Counted from the first letter of the stretch, positions 1-14,095 are shown. The stretch is 64,000 nucleotides of DNA from Chamaelirium japonicum (GCA_947650365.1 OX393553.1:38233947-38297946); one strand, 5' to 3'. Numbers and translations: made by a program. Notes: generated from the letters alone by a model not told the origin.

Positions 1-3000
1 GGTGTTTTTACGAGGAATGCTCAATTGTATATAATTTACTTACGGTTATCGGGTGGGGGTTCAAAAAAAATATGAAAATGTTTTGGCTCCCTAAATATAG
101 GGAGTTTAGTAGTAATCCCAAAATAGAGAGCATATTATGAGACTCTTAAAGGGTGTTTTAGGGAAGAGTGCTCGATTGTATATAATTTACTTGAGGTTGT
201 TAAGTGGGGATTCAAAAAAAATATGGAATAGTTTTCGCTCCCTAAATATAGGGAATCTAGTAGCAATCCTAAAATTAGAGAGGCATATTGCAAGGCTCTT
301 TGAGGGTGTTTTAGGAAGGAGTGCTTGATTTATATATAATTTAATTATAATTTTAGGGTGTTTTTGGGAGGCAATGGTGAGGCTCTTAGAGGGTGTTTTT
401 AGGAGGAATGCTTGATTATATATAATTTACTTAAGGTTGTCGGGTGGGGGTTCAAAAAAAATATAGAAGCTATTTTTGGGAAAAAATTTGGCTCCCTAAA
501 TATATAGAAGCACTTAGTAAGGATCCTGGTGGGTGTTTTGGAGAGGAGTGCATAATTTGTATATAATTTACCTATAGCGATCCTAAAATTTGTGAGGCAC
601 ATAGCGATCCTAAAATTAGTAAGGCTCTTAAAGGTTGTTTTGGAGAGGAGTGCATGACTTATATATAATTTACTTATAGTTATGGCGTAGGGTTCTTTAG
701 AAAGTAGAAAACTAATTTGGCACCCCAAATAAAGGGAATTTGGTAGTGATTCCAAAAAGAGGAAGACACATGGCGAGGCTCTTGGAAAGTGTTTTGAGAA
801 TGAGTGCTCGATTTATATATAATTTACTTATAGTTGTCGGGTGGGGGTACTTAGAAAATAGTGAGCGATTTTTGCTCCTTAATTATAGGAAGTCTGGTAG
901 TGATCCAAAAAATAGAAAGGCACATGACAAAGCTCTTAGAGGATTTTATGGGAAGAAGTACTTATTTTATAGATATTAACTTATGGTTGTCAGGTGGGGG
1001 TCCGAAGAAAATAGGGGGCGACTTTGGCTCCTCAAATATAGGGACTCTGGTAGTGATCCCAAAAATTGGGAGGTACATAGTGATAATCTTGGACTATGTT
1101 ATAACGAGGAGTACTCAATTTGTATTTAATTAACAAATAGTTATTGGTAGGGGTCAAGAGAATATAGGGAATAATTTTGGCTCCTTAAATATAGGAATTC
1201 CAGTTGCGATCCTAAAAATAGGGAGGCACATGACTGGGTTCTTGAAGGATGTTTTGGGGAGGAATGCTCGATTTGCATATATTTACTTATGGTTATTTGG
1301 TGGGGGTCTTGAGAAAATAGGATGCGATTTTGGCTATCCAAATGTTAGGAGTCTGGTTGCATCCCTAAAATTAGGGCAAACATTACGAGGCTTTTGTAGG
1401 TTATTTTAGTGAGTAGTGCTTGATTTATATATAATTTATATATGGTTATCAAATGGGAGTCCTGAGAAAATAGAAAATGATTTTGGCTCCCCAAATATAA
1501 AGAGTCTGGTAGTGATCCCAAAAATAAGGATGCACATCTTGAGACTCTTTGAGAGTGTTATGGAGAGGAGTGCTTGATTTGTATATAATTTACTTATGGT
1601 TATCGGGTGGGGGTCCTAAGAAAATAGAAAGTGATTTTGGCTCCTTAAATATAGAGAGTCTGGTAGTGATTCCAAAAATAGAAATACACATCTCGAGACT
1701 CTTTTAGGGTGTTATAGAGAAGAGTTCTTAACTTGTATATAATTTACTTATTGTTGTTGGGTAAGAATCCTAAGAAAATAGGATGCAATTTGGGCTCCCT
1801 AAATATAGAAAGTCTGGTAGTGATACCAAAATATGGAAGCACATAGCGAGTCTCTTGGAGGGTATTTTACGGAGGAGTGTTCGATTTTTATTTAATTTAG
1901 TTTTAGTTGTCGTGTTGGGTTCTTGAAAAAATATGGAGCAATTTTGGTTCTCTTAAAGTATGGAGTCTAGAAGTAATGAAAAAATTAAAGGCACATGTCA
2001 AGGATCTTAACGAGTATTTTGGGGAGGAGTACTCGATTTGTATATAATTTATTTATGGCTATCGGTTAAGGGTCCTGAGAAAATAGATAGGAATTTTGGC
2101 TCCCCAAATATAAGAAGTCTTATAGCGATCCAAAAATTAGGGAGGCACGAGGTGAGACTTTTAAAGGGTGTTTGGGGAAGGGAGCCTGATTTGTATATAA
2201 TCTACTTAAGGTTAATAGATGGGGGTCGTGAAAAATAGGGAGAAATTTTGGCTAGTGTTAAGGGAACAAGCGCTCGATTTATATTTAATTTACTTATAGT
2301 TGTCGGATAGGGGTCCTAAGACAATATGAAATAATTTCGGCTCACTTAATATAGGAAGTCTGGTAGCATTCCAAAAAATTTGAACGCACATAGCGAGGCT
2401 TTTGGGGAGTATTTTAGAGAGGATTTATCAATTTATATATACATATATTCTTATGGTTGTTGCGTGAGGGTCCTGAGAAAATAGAGAGCGATTTTACCTT
2501 CCTAAATTTTGGAAGAGTAGTATCGATTCTAAAAATAGGGAGACATATGGCAAGACATTGAACGGTGTTTTGGAGAGCAATGATTGAATTGTTTATAATT
2601 TATGTATGGTTATCGGGTAGGGGTCCTGAGAAAATAAGGAGTAATTTTGAATCTCCAAATATAAGGAGTCTACTAATGATCCCAAAAATAGGTAGGCACA
2701 AGGGAAGGATCATTGAGGGTATTTTAGGGAGGAGTGCCTGATTTGTATAAATTTTATTTATAGTTGTCGGATGGGGATCTTTAAAAGTAGGGAGCTATTT
2801 TGGCTTTCTAAATATTAGGAGTTTGGTAGCAATCCTAAAAATAAGAAGGCACATGGCGAGACTTTTGCAAGGTATTTTAGAGAGGAGTGCTCGATTTGTA
2901 TCTAATTTACTTATGGTTATCGGTTATGGTACTTAAAAAATAATGAGTGATTTTGGCTCTCCAAATCTAGGAAGTCTGGTAGCAATTCTAAAATAGGGAG

Positions 3001-3159
3001 GTACATGACGAGGCACTTGGAGGATATTTTAGAAAAAATTGCTTAATTTAAAGCTATTTATTTATGGTTGTCGAGTGGGGATCCTTAGAAAATAGGGAGT
3101 AACTTTGGCTACCCAAATATAGGGAGTCTGATAGCAATCCCAAAAATAGGAAGGCTAAT

Positions 3160-4680
3160 AATGAGGATCTTGGACTGTATTATGATGAGGAGTTCTCAAT
3201 TTGTATATAATTTACACATCATGATTGGTATGGGTCCTAAGAAGATTGGGAATTATTTTGGCTCCCTAAATTTAGGTTGTCTGCTAGCGATCCAAATAAT
3301 AGAGAAGCACATGTCTAAGTTCTCTGAAGATGTTTTGGGGAGGAGTACTCTATTTTTATATATTTACTAAAGGTTGTCAGGTGCGGGATCTGAGAAAATA
3401 TTAAGTGATTTTGGCTATCCAAATATTGGGAGTCTCGTAGCGATCCTAAATTTGGGAGGAACATTGCGAGGCTCTTAGAGGGTGTTTTGGGAAGGAGTGC
3501 CTGATTTGTATAAAATTTACTTATAGTTATCGGATGGGGGTCTTTTAAAGTAGGGAGCTATTTTAGCTTTCTAAATATAGGGAGTCTGGTAGCAATCATA
3601 AAAATAAGAAGGCACATAGCGAGGCTTTTGCAAGGTATTTTGGGGAAGAGTACTCGATTTGTATCTAATTTAGTTATGGTTATCGGTTAGGGACCTTAAA
3701 AAATAGTGAGTAATTTTGGCTCTCCTAATCCATAGAGTTTGGTAGCAATTTTAAAATAGGGAGGTACATGAAGAGGTACTTGAAGGATGTTTTAGAAAGA
3801 ATTATTTAATTTAAAGATATTTGTTTTTGGTTGTCGAGTGGAGGTCCGTAGAAAATAGGGAGCAACTTTGTCTACCCAAATATAGGGAGTCTAGTAGCAA
3901 TCCCAAAAATATGGAGGCTAATGATGAGGATCTTGGACGGTATTATGATGAGGAGTTCTCGATTTGTATATAATTTATACATCGTGATTAGTATGGGTCC
4001 TGAGATTATTGGGAACGATTTTGGCTCCCTAAATCTAGGTTGTCTGCTAGCAATCCAAAAAATAGAGAAGCACATATCTTTGTTCTTTGAAGATATTTTG
4101 GGGAGGAGTACTCAATTTTTGTATATTTATTTATGGTTGTCAGGTGTGAGTTCTGAGAAAATATTAAGCGATTTTTGCTATCCAAATGTTGGGAGTCTTG
4201 TAGCGATCCTAAATTAGGGAGGAACATTGCAAGGCTCTTGAAGGGTATTTTGGGAAGGAGTCCTCGATTTGTAAATAATTTACTTATGGTTATTGGATGG
4301 GGGTGCTGAGGAAATAGAAAGCGATTTTAGCTTTCCAAAATTTACAGAGTCTGGTAGCAACCCAAAAAATAGGGACGCACACCGCGAGACCTTGGAGGGC
4401 CTTATAGGAAGGTGTGTTTGATTTATATATAATTTACTTATGGTTATCCAGTGGAGGTTCCGAAAAAGTAGGGCACGATTTTGGCTCCCTAAATGTAGGG
4501 AGTCTGGTACCAATCCCAAGATAGGTTGGCACATAATGAGTCTCTAGGAGAGTATTTTGGGAAGGAGTGCTACATTTGTATATAATTTACTTCTAGTTAT
4601 CAGATGTGCTTCTAAAAAATATTGAGCAATATTGACTTTCCTAAGTTCTGGAGTAATATAAAATTTAGAAAGGCATATCA
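3160..4680. repeat. Five-monomer tandem duplication inside the satellite
   Basis: The block starting near 3,160 with GAGGATCTTGGAC recurs near 3,920, about 760 bp later, which is five monomers. Both copies share subtype-specific words such as GGTTGTCTGCTAGC and a following monomer with AAGCACAT. The corresponding place in the later duplicate (around 12,400) has only one copy. The expansion therefore happened in this copy, or was lost in the other. Confidence 0.75.
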
Positions 4681-7600
4681 CTAGGCTATTGGAGAGTGTT
4701 TTAGGGAGTAGTGTTCGATTTGTATATAATTTAATTATGGTTGTCAAGTGGGGGTCCATATAAAATAGGGAATAATTGTGGCTTCCAGAATATAGGGAGT
4801 CGGGTAGTGATTCCAAAAATAAAGAGGCATATAGCGAGGCTCTTGAAAAGTATTTTTGGAAAAACTGCTCGATTTGTATATAATTTACTTATGGTTATCG
4901 GGTAGGGGTCCTGAGAAAATAGAGAAAGATTTTGGCTCCCCAAATATAGGGAGTTTGATAGCGATCCAAAAAATTTGGAGGCACAAGGCGAGGCACTTGG
5001 AGAATATTTTGGGGAGGAATTATCAATTTATATATATATACTTTTGGTTGTGTGGTGAGGGTCCTAGGAAAATAGTAAACTATTTTGCTTTCCCAAATAT
5101 AGGGACTCTGGTAGCTATCCAAAAAATAGAGAGGCATAAGGTAAGACATTGGAGGGTATTTTGGGAAGGAGTGCTCAAATTATATATAATTTACTTATGG
5201 TTATCGAGTGGGGGTCTTAAGAAAATAAGTAATGATTTTATATTTTTAAATATAGGGAGTCTGGTATCGATTCAAAAAATAGGGAGAAAATTTGGCTCCC
5301 AAAATATAGGGAGTTTGGTAGTGATCCCAAAAATAGGAAGGCATATGGCAATGCACTTATAGACTATTTTGGAGAGGAGTACTCGATTTGTATATCATTT
5401 ATTTATGGTTATTGGGTGGCGGTCCTTAAAAATTAGTGAGTGATTTTGACTTCCCAAATATAGGGAGCATGGTAGCAATCCTAAAATTAAGGAGGCACAT
5501 TGCGAGGTTCTTGGAGGATATTTTTAGGAGGAGTGCTTAATTTATCAGTATTTACTTATGGTTGTCGGGCGAGGGTCCTTAGGAAATAGGGAGTAATTTT
5601 GGTTCCCCAAATATAGGGTGTCTGGTAGTGATCCCAAAAATAGGGAGGCACATAGCGAGACTCCTGGAGGGTATTTTAGGGAAAAGTGCTCGATTTGTAT
5701 ATAATTTATATATAGTTATCGGGAGAGGGTCCTTAGAAAATAAGGAGTGGCTTTTGCTCCTAAAATATAGGGAGTCTGGTAGCAATCCCAAAAATAGAAA
5801 GACATATTGTATCTTGGACGGTGTTATGACAAGATGCTAAATTTGTATATAATTTACTTATGGTTGTCAATAGGAGTTTTAAGAAAATAGAAAATGATTT
5901 TTTGCTCCCCAAATATAGAGTCTGGTTACAATCCTAAAAATATAGAGGCACATGACTAGTTCTTAGAGGGTGTTTTCGAAATGAGTGCTAGATTTGTATA
6001 TATTTAGTTATATTTATCAGGCAAGGATCCTGAGAAAATAGGAAGCAATTTTGTCTTTTCAAATGTAGGGATTCTGGTAGTGATTCTAAAATTAGGGTGA
6101 AACATTGCAAGGCTCTTGGAGGGTATTTTAGGGATGTGTGGTCGATTTGTATATAATATACTTATAGTTATCGGGTGAGGGTCATTAGAAAAATAAAGTA
6201 TGATTTTGGCTTTATAAATATAGAAAGTCTAGTAGCAATCCAAAATATAGGGACACACATTACGAGAGTCTTATAGGGTTTATAGGAAAGAGTGCTTGAT
6301 TTGTATATAATTTACTTATGGTGGTCGGGTGGGGGTCCTAAGGTAGAAAGCGATTTTGGCTCCCTAAATATAGGAAGACTAGTAGCAAAGGAAGGCACAT
6401 GGTAATTTTCTTTGAGGGTGTTTTAGAAATGAGTACTTAATTTGTATATAATTTAATACTTATTATTATGTGGGGATTCTGAAAAATATGGAGCAATTTT
6501 TGTTTCCTTAATATAGGTAGTCTAGAAGTGATATAAAAATTAGGGAGGCACATGGCAATGCTCTTGAAGGATATTTTAGGTAGGAGTGCTCAATTTGTAT
6601 CTAACTTACTTATGGTTATCAATTGGGGGTCCTGAGTTTATGAGGAGTGATTTTGGCTCTCCAAATGTATAGAGTCTGGTATTGATTCAAAAAATAAAGA
6701 GGCAATTGGCAAGACTCTTGGAAGGTATTTTGGGAAGGAGTGCTTCTTGATTTGTATACAATTCACTTATGGTTGTTGGATAGGGATCCCAAGGAAATGG
6801 ATAGTGATTTTGGCTCTACAAATATAGAAAGTCTGGAAGCAATCTCAACAATAGAATAGCACATGATAAGGATATTTGATGGTATTATAGAAAGGAGTGC
6901 CTGATTTGTATTTAATTAGTTATGATTGTTGGGTAGGGGATCTGAGAAAATAAGGAACAATTTTGGCTTCCCAAATATAAGGAGTCTAGTAGCAATTCAA
7001 AAAATTTGGAGGTACATAGTGAGTCTCCTAGAGAGTAGTTTGGGGAGGGGTTCTTAATTTATATATATTTACTTATGGTTATCTAGTAAGGGACTTGAGA
7101 AAATAGGGAGCGATTTTGCCTTTCAAAATACAAGGATTCTAATAGCGATCCTAAAATTAGGGAGGCATATGTTATGGTATTAGAGGGTATTTTGGGAAGG
7201 AGTGATCGAATTCTATATAATTTACTTATGGTTATCGGGTAGGGGTTTTTAGAAAATAAGGAGATATTTTGGATCTCCAAAAATAAGGAGTCTATTAGTG
7301 ATCCCAAAAATAGAAAGGTTGATCGCAAGGCTCTTAGAGGATATTTTAGGGAGGAGTTGTTGATTTGTATATAATTTACTTATGGTTGTCGGATGGGGAT
7401 CTTTACAAAATAGGGAGTGATTTTGACTTTCCAAATATAGGGAGTCTGGCAACGATCCCAAGAATAGGAATGTACTTGGTGAGACTCTTGGATGGTATTT
7501 TTAAGAGAAGTACTCAATTTGTATATAATTTACTTATAATTATCGTGTAGGGATTTTTAGAAAATAGTGAGCAATTTTGGCACACTAAATATAGGGTGTC

Positions 7601-9819
7601 TGGTAGCGATCTTAAAAATAAGGAGGCATATAGCGAGGCTCTTGGATGATGTTTTATGAAAGAGTGCTCAATTTGTAGATATTTACTTATGGTTATCGGG
7701 TAAGGGGTCCTTAGAAAATAGGGTGCAACTTTGGCTCCTAAAATATAAGTAATATGGAAGAGATCCCGAAGAAAGGGAGGCACATGATGAGGATCTTGGA
7801 CAGTGTTTTGACGAGAAGTACTCAATTTGTATATAATTTACACATAGTTATTGTTTAGGGTCCTGAAAAATAGGGAATAATTTAGGCTCTCCAAATATAG
7901 GTAGTCTGGTAGCGATCCAAAAAATTGGGAGGCACATGACTAGGTTCTTGGTGGGTGTTTTGTCTAGGAGTGCTCAATTTGCATATATTTATATATGGTT
8001 GTCAGGTAGAGGTCCTGACAAAATAAGAAATGATTTTGACTATCCAAATTTAGGGAGTCTGGTGGCGATCTCAAAATAAGGGAGGAAATATAGCGAGGCT
8101 CTTGGAGGGTGTTTTGGGACAGAGAGCTCAATTTGTATAGAGTCTGGTAGCAATCCCAAATATAGGGATACGCATCGCGAGACTCTTTGAGGGTTTTATA
8201 GGGAGGAGTGCTTGATTTCTATATAATTTACATATGGTTGTCGGGTGGATGTTCCAAAAAAATAGGAAGTGATTTTGGCTCCCTAAATATAGGGAGTCTG
8301 GTAACAATCCCAAAATAGGGAGGCACATGGTTTGTTTCTTGAAAGGAGTTATGGGGAGGAGTGCTCGATTTATGTATAATTTACTTCTTGTTGTAAGGTG
8401 GGCTTTTGAAAGATATAGTGCAATTTTGACTTGCCTAATATAGGGAGTCTAGAAGTGATGCAAAAATTAGGGAGGCATATGGCTAGGCTCTTGAAGGGTA
8501 TTTTGATGAGTAGTGCTCAATTTATATATAACGTACTTATAGATATCGGGTGGGGATCCCTAGAAAATAGGAAGCAATTTTGGCTCCCCAAATATAGGGG
8601 GTCCAGTAGTAATCCCAAAAATAAGGAGGCAAAAAGTGAGGTTTTTGGATGGCCTTTTGGAAAGGAGTACTCGATTATCGGGTAGGGGTCCGAAGAAAAT
8701 AGGGAATGATTTTGGCTCCTGAAATATAAGGAGTTTGATAGCGATCAAAAAAATTTGGCAGCACATGACGAGGCTCTTAGAGAGTATTTTGGAGAGTAGT
8801 TCTCAATTTATTTATATTTACTTATGATTTTTTGGTAAGGATACTAAGAAAATATGGAGCAATTTTGTCTTCCGAAATTTACGAATTCTGATAGCGATCC
8901 TAAAAATAGGGTATCATATAGGAAGACATTAGAGATTATGGATGGTTGATTAGGGGTCCTAAGTAAATAAGGAGTGATTTTGTATCTTCAAATATATGTA
9001 GTCTAGTATCAATCTCAAAATTAGAGAGGCACATGGCAAGACTCTTGGAGGGTATTTTATAGAGAAATACTCGATTTGTGTGTAATTTACTTATGGTTGT
9101 AGGGTGGGATCTTTAGAAAATAGGGAGTGATTGTGGCTCTCCAAATATAGGGAGTCTGGTAGGGATCCTAAAAATAAGGAGATATATGACGAGGCTCTTA
9201 GAGGATGTTTGTGGGGAGGAGTATTCGATATGTATATAATTTACTAATGATTGCCATGTGTAGGTCCTTAGAAAATAGTAAGCTATTTTGGCTCCCTAAG
9301 TATTGGGAGTCAGGTAGCTATCCCAAAAATAGGGAGGCACATGGCAAGACTCTTGGAGGATATTTTTAAGAAATATAATTAATTTATAGATATTTACTTA
9401 TGGTTGTCGGATGGGCATCCTTAGAAAATAGTGATATATTTTGGCTTCCCAAATATATTGAGTTTGGTAGCGATCCCAAAAATTGGGAGACACATGATAA
9501 GGATCTTGGATGGTGTTATGACAAGAAGTATTTAATTTGTATATAATTTACTTATGGTTTTCAGTAGTGGTTTTGAAAAAATAAGGAATGATTTTGGCTC
9601 ACCAAATATAGGAGTCTGGTAGCGATCCCAAAAATAGGGAGGCACATTACTATATTATTGAAGGGTATTTTGTAGAGGAGTGCTCAATTTGTATATATTA
9701 ACTTATTATTATCGGGTTGGGGTCTTAAAAATATAGGAAGTGATTTTGCCTATCCAAATATAGGGAATCTGATAGTAATCCTAAAGTTTGGGAGGCACAT
9801 AGCGAGGCTCTTAGAGAGT

Positions 9820-12800
9820 GTTTTGGAAAGGAGTGCACGACTTATATATAATTTACTTATGGCTATTTGGTAGGGTTCTTTAGAAAATAGAAAGCTAATT
9901 TGGCTCCCAAAATATAGAAAGTTTGATAGTGATTCCAAAAATAGGAAGACACATGGCGAGGCTCTTGGAGGGTATTTTGAGAAGGAGTTCTCAATTTATA
10001 TATAATTTACTTATGGTTGTCGAGTGAGGGTACTTAAAAAATAGTGAGCGATTTTGACTCCGTAATTATATGGAGTCTGGTAGTGATCCCAAAAATAGGA
10101 AGACACATTGCAAGGCTCTTAGATGATATTTTGGTAAAAAGTACTTAATTTATAGATATTTACTTATGGTTATCAGGTGGGGGTCCTAAGAAAATAGGGT
10201 GCGACTTTGGCTCCCCAAATATAGGGACTCTAGTAGTGATCCCAAAAATAGGGAGGCACCTAATGATAATCTTGGACCATGTTAAGATGAGGAGTGCTCA
10301 ATTAGTATATAATTGACAAATGGTTATTGTTAGGGGTCAAGTGAATGTAGGGAATGATTTTGGCTCCTCAAATATTGGGAGTCTAGTAGCAATCTTAAAA
10401 ATATGGAGGCACATGACTAGATTTTTGAAGGGTGCTTTGGAGAGGAGTATTCGATTTGTATATATTTACTAATGGTTATTTGGTGGGGGTCCTGAGAAAA
10501 TAGGATGCGATTTTGGCTATCCAAATGTAGGGAGTATGGTTGTGTCCCTAAAATTAGGGAGAAACATTACAAGGCTTTCGGAGGTTACTTTTGGGAGAAG
10601 TGTTTGACTTGTATATAATTTACATATGGTTATCAGGTGGGGGTCCTAAGAAAATAGAAAGTGATTTTGGCTCCCCAAATATAGAGAGTCTGGTAGTGAT
10701 CCCAAAAATAGGGATGCACATCTTGAGACTCTTTGAGAGTGTTATAGAGAAGAATGCTTGATTTGTATATAATTTACTTATGGTTATCGGGTGGGGGTCA
10801 AAATAGAAAGTGATTTTGGCTCCTCAAATGTAGAAAGCCTGGTAGTGATTCCAAAAATAGGGATGCATATCTCGAGACTCTTTGAGGGTATTATAAAGAG
10901 GAGTGCTTAACTTGTATATAATTTACTTATTGTTGTTGGGTGAGAATCCTGAGAAAATAGGAAGCAATTTTGGCTCCCTAAATATAGAGAGTTTGGTGGC
11001 GATACCAAAATATAGAGACACATAGCGAGTCTCTTGGAGGGCATTTTAAGGAGGAGTGCTTGATTTGTATTTAATTTACTTCTGGTTGTCGAGTAGGGCT
11101 CTTGAAAAAATATGGAGCAATTTTGGTTCTCCTAATGTATGGAGTCTAGAAGTGATGAAAAAATTAGGGAGGCACATGGCAAGGCCTTTAACGAGTATTT
11201 TGGGGAGGAGTGCTCGATTTGTATACAATTTACTTATGGTTGTCGGTTGAAGGTCCTGAGAAAATAGAAAAGAATTTTTGCTCCCTAAATATAAGAAGTC
11301 TTATAGCGATCCAAAAAATAGGGAAGCATGAGGCGAGCCTTCTGGATGGTATTTGGCGAGGAGTTCCTGATTTGTATATAATCTACTTAAGGTTATTAGA
11401 TGGGGGTCGTAAAAATAGGAAAAAATTTTGGCTCTCCAAATATAGGGAGTCTAATAGCGATCTCAAAAATAGAACCACACCTGGTGATGATCTTGGCTTG
11501 TATTAAGGGAATGAGCGCTCGATTTGTATTTAATTTACTTATAGTTGTCGGGTAGGGGTCCTAAGATAATATGTAATAATTTTTGCTCATTTAATATAGG
11601 AAGTCTGGTAGTATTCCAAAAAATTCAAACACACATGGCGAGGCTCTTAGAGAGTATTTTATTGAGGATTTATCAATTTATATATATTTACTTATGGTTG
11701 TTGGGTGAGGGTCCAGAGAAAATAGAGAGCGATTTTGCCTTTCCAAATTTTGGAAGACTAGTATCGATTCTAAAAATAGGAACATATGGCAAGGCTTTGG
11801 ACAGTGTTTTGGAGAGTAGTGATCGAATTGTTTATAATTTACTTATGGTTGTCGAGTAAGGATCTTAAGAAAATAAGGAGTAATTTTGGATCTCTAAATA
11901 TAGGGAGTCTAGTAACGATCCCAAAAATAGGTAGGCACAAGGTAAGGCTCATGGAGGGTATTTTAGAGAGGAGTGCCTGATTTATATAAATTTTATTTAT
12001 AGTTGTCGGATGGAGGTCTTTAAAACTAGGGAGCTATTTTGGCTTTCTAAATATTAGGAGTCTGGTAGCAATCCTAAAAATAAGAAGGCACATGGCGAGG
12101 CTTTTGCAAGGTATTTTGGAGAGGAGTGCTCGATTTGTATCTAATTTATTTATGGTTATCGGTTATGGTCCTTAGAAAATAATGAGTGATTTTGGCTCTC
12201 CAAATCTAGGGAGTCTGGAAGCAATTCTAAAATAGGGAGGTACATGACGAGGCACTTGGAGGATGTTTTAGAAAGAATTGCTTAATTTAAAGCTATTTAC
12301 TTATGGTTGTCGGGTGGGGGTCCTTAGAAAAAAGGGAGCAACTCTGGCTATCCAAATATAGGGAGTCTGATAGCAATACCAAAAATAGGGAGGCTAATGA
12401 TGAGGATCTTGGACTGTATTATAATAAGGAGTTCTCAATTTGTCTGTAATTTACACATCGTGATTGGTATGGGTCCTAAGAAGATTGGGAACTATTTTGG
12501 CTCCCTAAATTTAGGTTGTCTGCTAGTGATCCAAAATAATAGAGAGGCACATGTCTAACTTCTTTGAAGATGTTTTGGGGAGGAGTACTCGATTTTTATA
12601 TATTTACTAATGGTTGTCAGGTGCGGGTTCTGAGAAAATATTAAGCGATTTTGGCTATCCAAATGTTGGGAGTCTCGTAGCGATCCTAAATTAGGGAGGA
12701 ATATTGCGAGGCTCTTGAATGGTATTTTGGGGAGAGGTGGGGGTCCTAAGAAAATATAAAGCGATTTTGGCTCTCCAAAATTTAGAGAGTTTAGTAGAGA

Positions 12801-13338
12801 CCCCAAAAATAGGGACGCACACCATGGGACCTTGGAGGGCATTATAGGGAGGAGTGTTTGATTTATATATAATTTACTTATTGTTGTCGAGTGGAGGTCC
12901 CAAAAAAATAGGGTACGATTTCAGCTCCCTAAATATAAGGAGTCTGGTACAAATGTCAAAATAGGTTGGCACATGATGAATCTCTAGGAGGGTGTTTTAG
13001 GAAGGAGTTCTATATTTGTATATAATTTACTCCTAGTTATCGGATGAGCTTTTGAAAAAAATGGAGCAATCTTGACTTCTCTAATTTCGGGAGTAACCTA
13101 AAATTTAGAAAGGCATATAACTAGGCTATTGGAGAGTGTGTTAGGGAGTAGTACTCGACTTGTATATAACTTAATTATGGGTGTCGGGTGGGGGTCCATA
13201 GAAATTAGGGAATAATTCTAGCTCCCAAAATATAGGGAGTCGGGTAGTGATTCCAAAAAATAAAGCGCATATGGCGAGGCTCTTGGAAAATATTTTTAGC
13301 AAAACTGCACGATTTGTATATAATTTATTTATGGTTGT
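9820..13338. repeat. Second copy of a multi-kb satellite block (first copy ~640-4,870)
   Basis: Monomer subtypes follow the same order in 640-4,870 and 9,820-13,318. Examples are GAGTGCATGACTTATATA at 648 against GAGTGCACGACTTATATA near 9,832, and AAAACTGCTCGATTTG at 4,861 against AAAACTGCACGATTTG at 13,301. The offset is about 9,184 bp at the left and 8,440 bp at the right. The difference equals the five extra monomers present only in the first copy. This is a large higher-order duplication within the array. Boundaries are judged by eye. Confidence 0.7.
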
Positions 13339-13465
13339 TCCTGATGCCTTTTTTCCCGACAGTCTAGCGACGGAAATTTGTTCTGTCGCAATAAAGCATT
13401 ACCGACGGAAACTCAATATTACTGACGGATATCTTCCGTCCGTAAAAAACGTTTTTTTTGTAGTG
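13339..13465 (-). mobile_element. Terminal fragment of a CACTA (En/Spm-like) transposon
   Basis: Read on the minus strand, the fragment begins CACTACAAAAAAAACG and continues with several short subterminal motifs of the GACGGAA / CCGTC type. This is the standard architecture of a CACTA end. The inner side stops abruptly against a half satellite monomer at 13,338. No opposite terminus or transposase was found in the window, so this is a truncated end. It marks the edge of the satellite array. Confidence 0.7.
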
Positions 13466-13500
<35 letters not shown>

Positions 13501-13510
13501 TAAAGAGAGG
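13466..13510. repeat. (AT)n(AG)n microsatellite
   Basis: A short AT run passes into an AG run and a G-rich stretch directly outside the CACTA terminus. It is simple sequence with no coding content. Confidence 0.9.
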
Positions 13511-13519
13511 GGGGGAGAT

Positions 13520-14095
13520 GCTGCACGGTTTTAGAGAGAGAGAGGAAGATATTGGTGAGTTAGTTCAGGTATGGACGGCTGCGTTCGGAACCATGGAGGG
13601 TATCTCGGGTTAGAGGGTCCGAGAAGAGAGGAGTGTATTTGGGTTTTTGTTCAGTTAGGAAAGAGTGAAAACGATGGAGTGAGAGATAATTAAGGAAATA
13701 GAGAGAAATCAGAAAAGAAAGGAGATGTGGGTCGCACGGGGCTCCGAGATCGAATAAGGAAAGAGGGGGATCGAGATCGGCTAGAGAGAGACGCACGAGA
13801 GAGAGGAGGAGGAGTGCATGATGCGATCGTGAGAGGATAGGGGGCTGTCGGATAAGGAAGGGGAGAGAGAGGATCACGATCTGGGGGCTCGGACGTGCAT
13901 GGATATGCTGGGTTGTAAGGGACAGTTGTGATTAAATTAAAAAAAAAGACAAAGAAGATCACGTACAGTTAAGGGGAGATAAAGATCGTGGCTGGACGGA
14001 TAAGGAAAGCGAGAGAAGGGGGACCGCAGAAGAGAGAGGAAGGTCAGTTTCCAAGTAGTGCTTTCTGTTGGGCTTGAGATCGTGAGCAGATCGGT
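13520..14095 (-). mobile_element. Relic Athila-type LTR, inner U3 part
   Basis: This purine-rich stretch has many GAGAGAGAAA and GGACGGCT-like words separated by CATGCATGGAT-type motifs. It resembles the U3 of the LTRs at 45,650-46,600 and 52,930-53,900 on the same (minus) strand. The clearly alignable remainder of the same LTR is at 14,690-15,185. The two parts are separated by about 600 bp of another repeat. The assignment here rests on composition and short matches only. Confidence 0.5.

Larger units (their letters stand above)
1..13338. repeat. Satellite array, ~152-bp AT-rich monomer
   Basis: About 88 head-to-tail degenerate monomers fill this stretch, and the array continues off the left edge. 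Landmarks recurring every ~152 bp are GTATATAATTTACTTATGG, a run GTGGGGGTCC, GATTTTGGCTCCC, AATATAGGGAGTCTGGTAG, a GATCCCAAAAATAGGGAGGC block and GGAGGGTATTTTGGGGAGG. Each monomer contains the dyad CTCCCTA-AATA-TAGGGAG, or a variant, which could form a hairpin with 7-bp arms. Divergence between neighbours is substantial, so the array is old or evolves as ordered subtypes. No protein-coding gene is supported: open frames here are chance products of the monomer and change frame from copy to copy. A centromeric, pericentromeric or knob location is plausible but not shown by the sequence. I do not recognise the family. Confidence 0.93.

Noticed and set aside
137-13534. Many 60-170 codon frames encoding RLLEGVLGRSARFVYNL-like peptides
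   Set aside because: They are translations of the satellite monomer in shifting frames on both strands, without a conserved start, phase or length.
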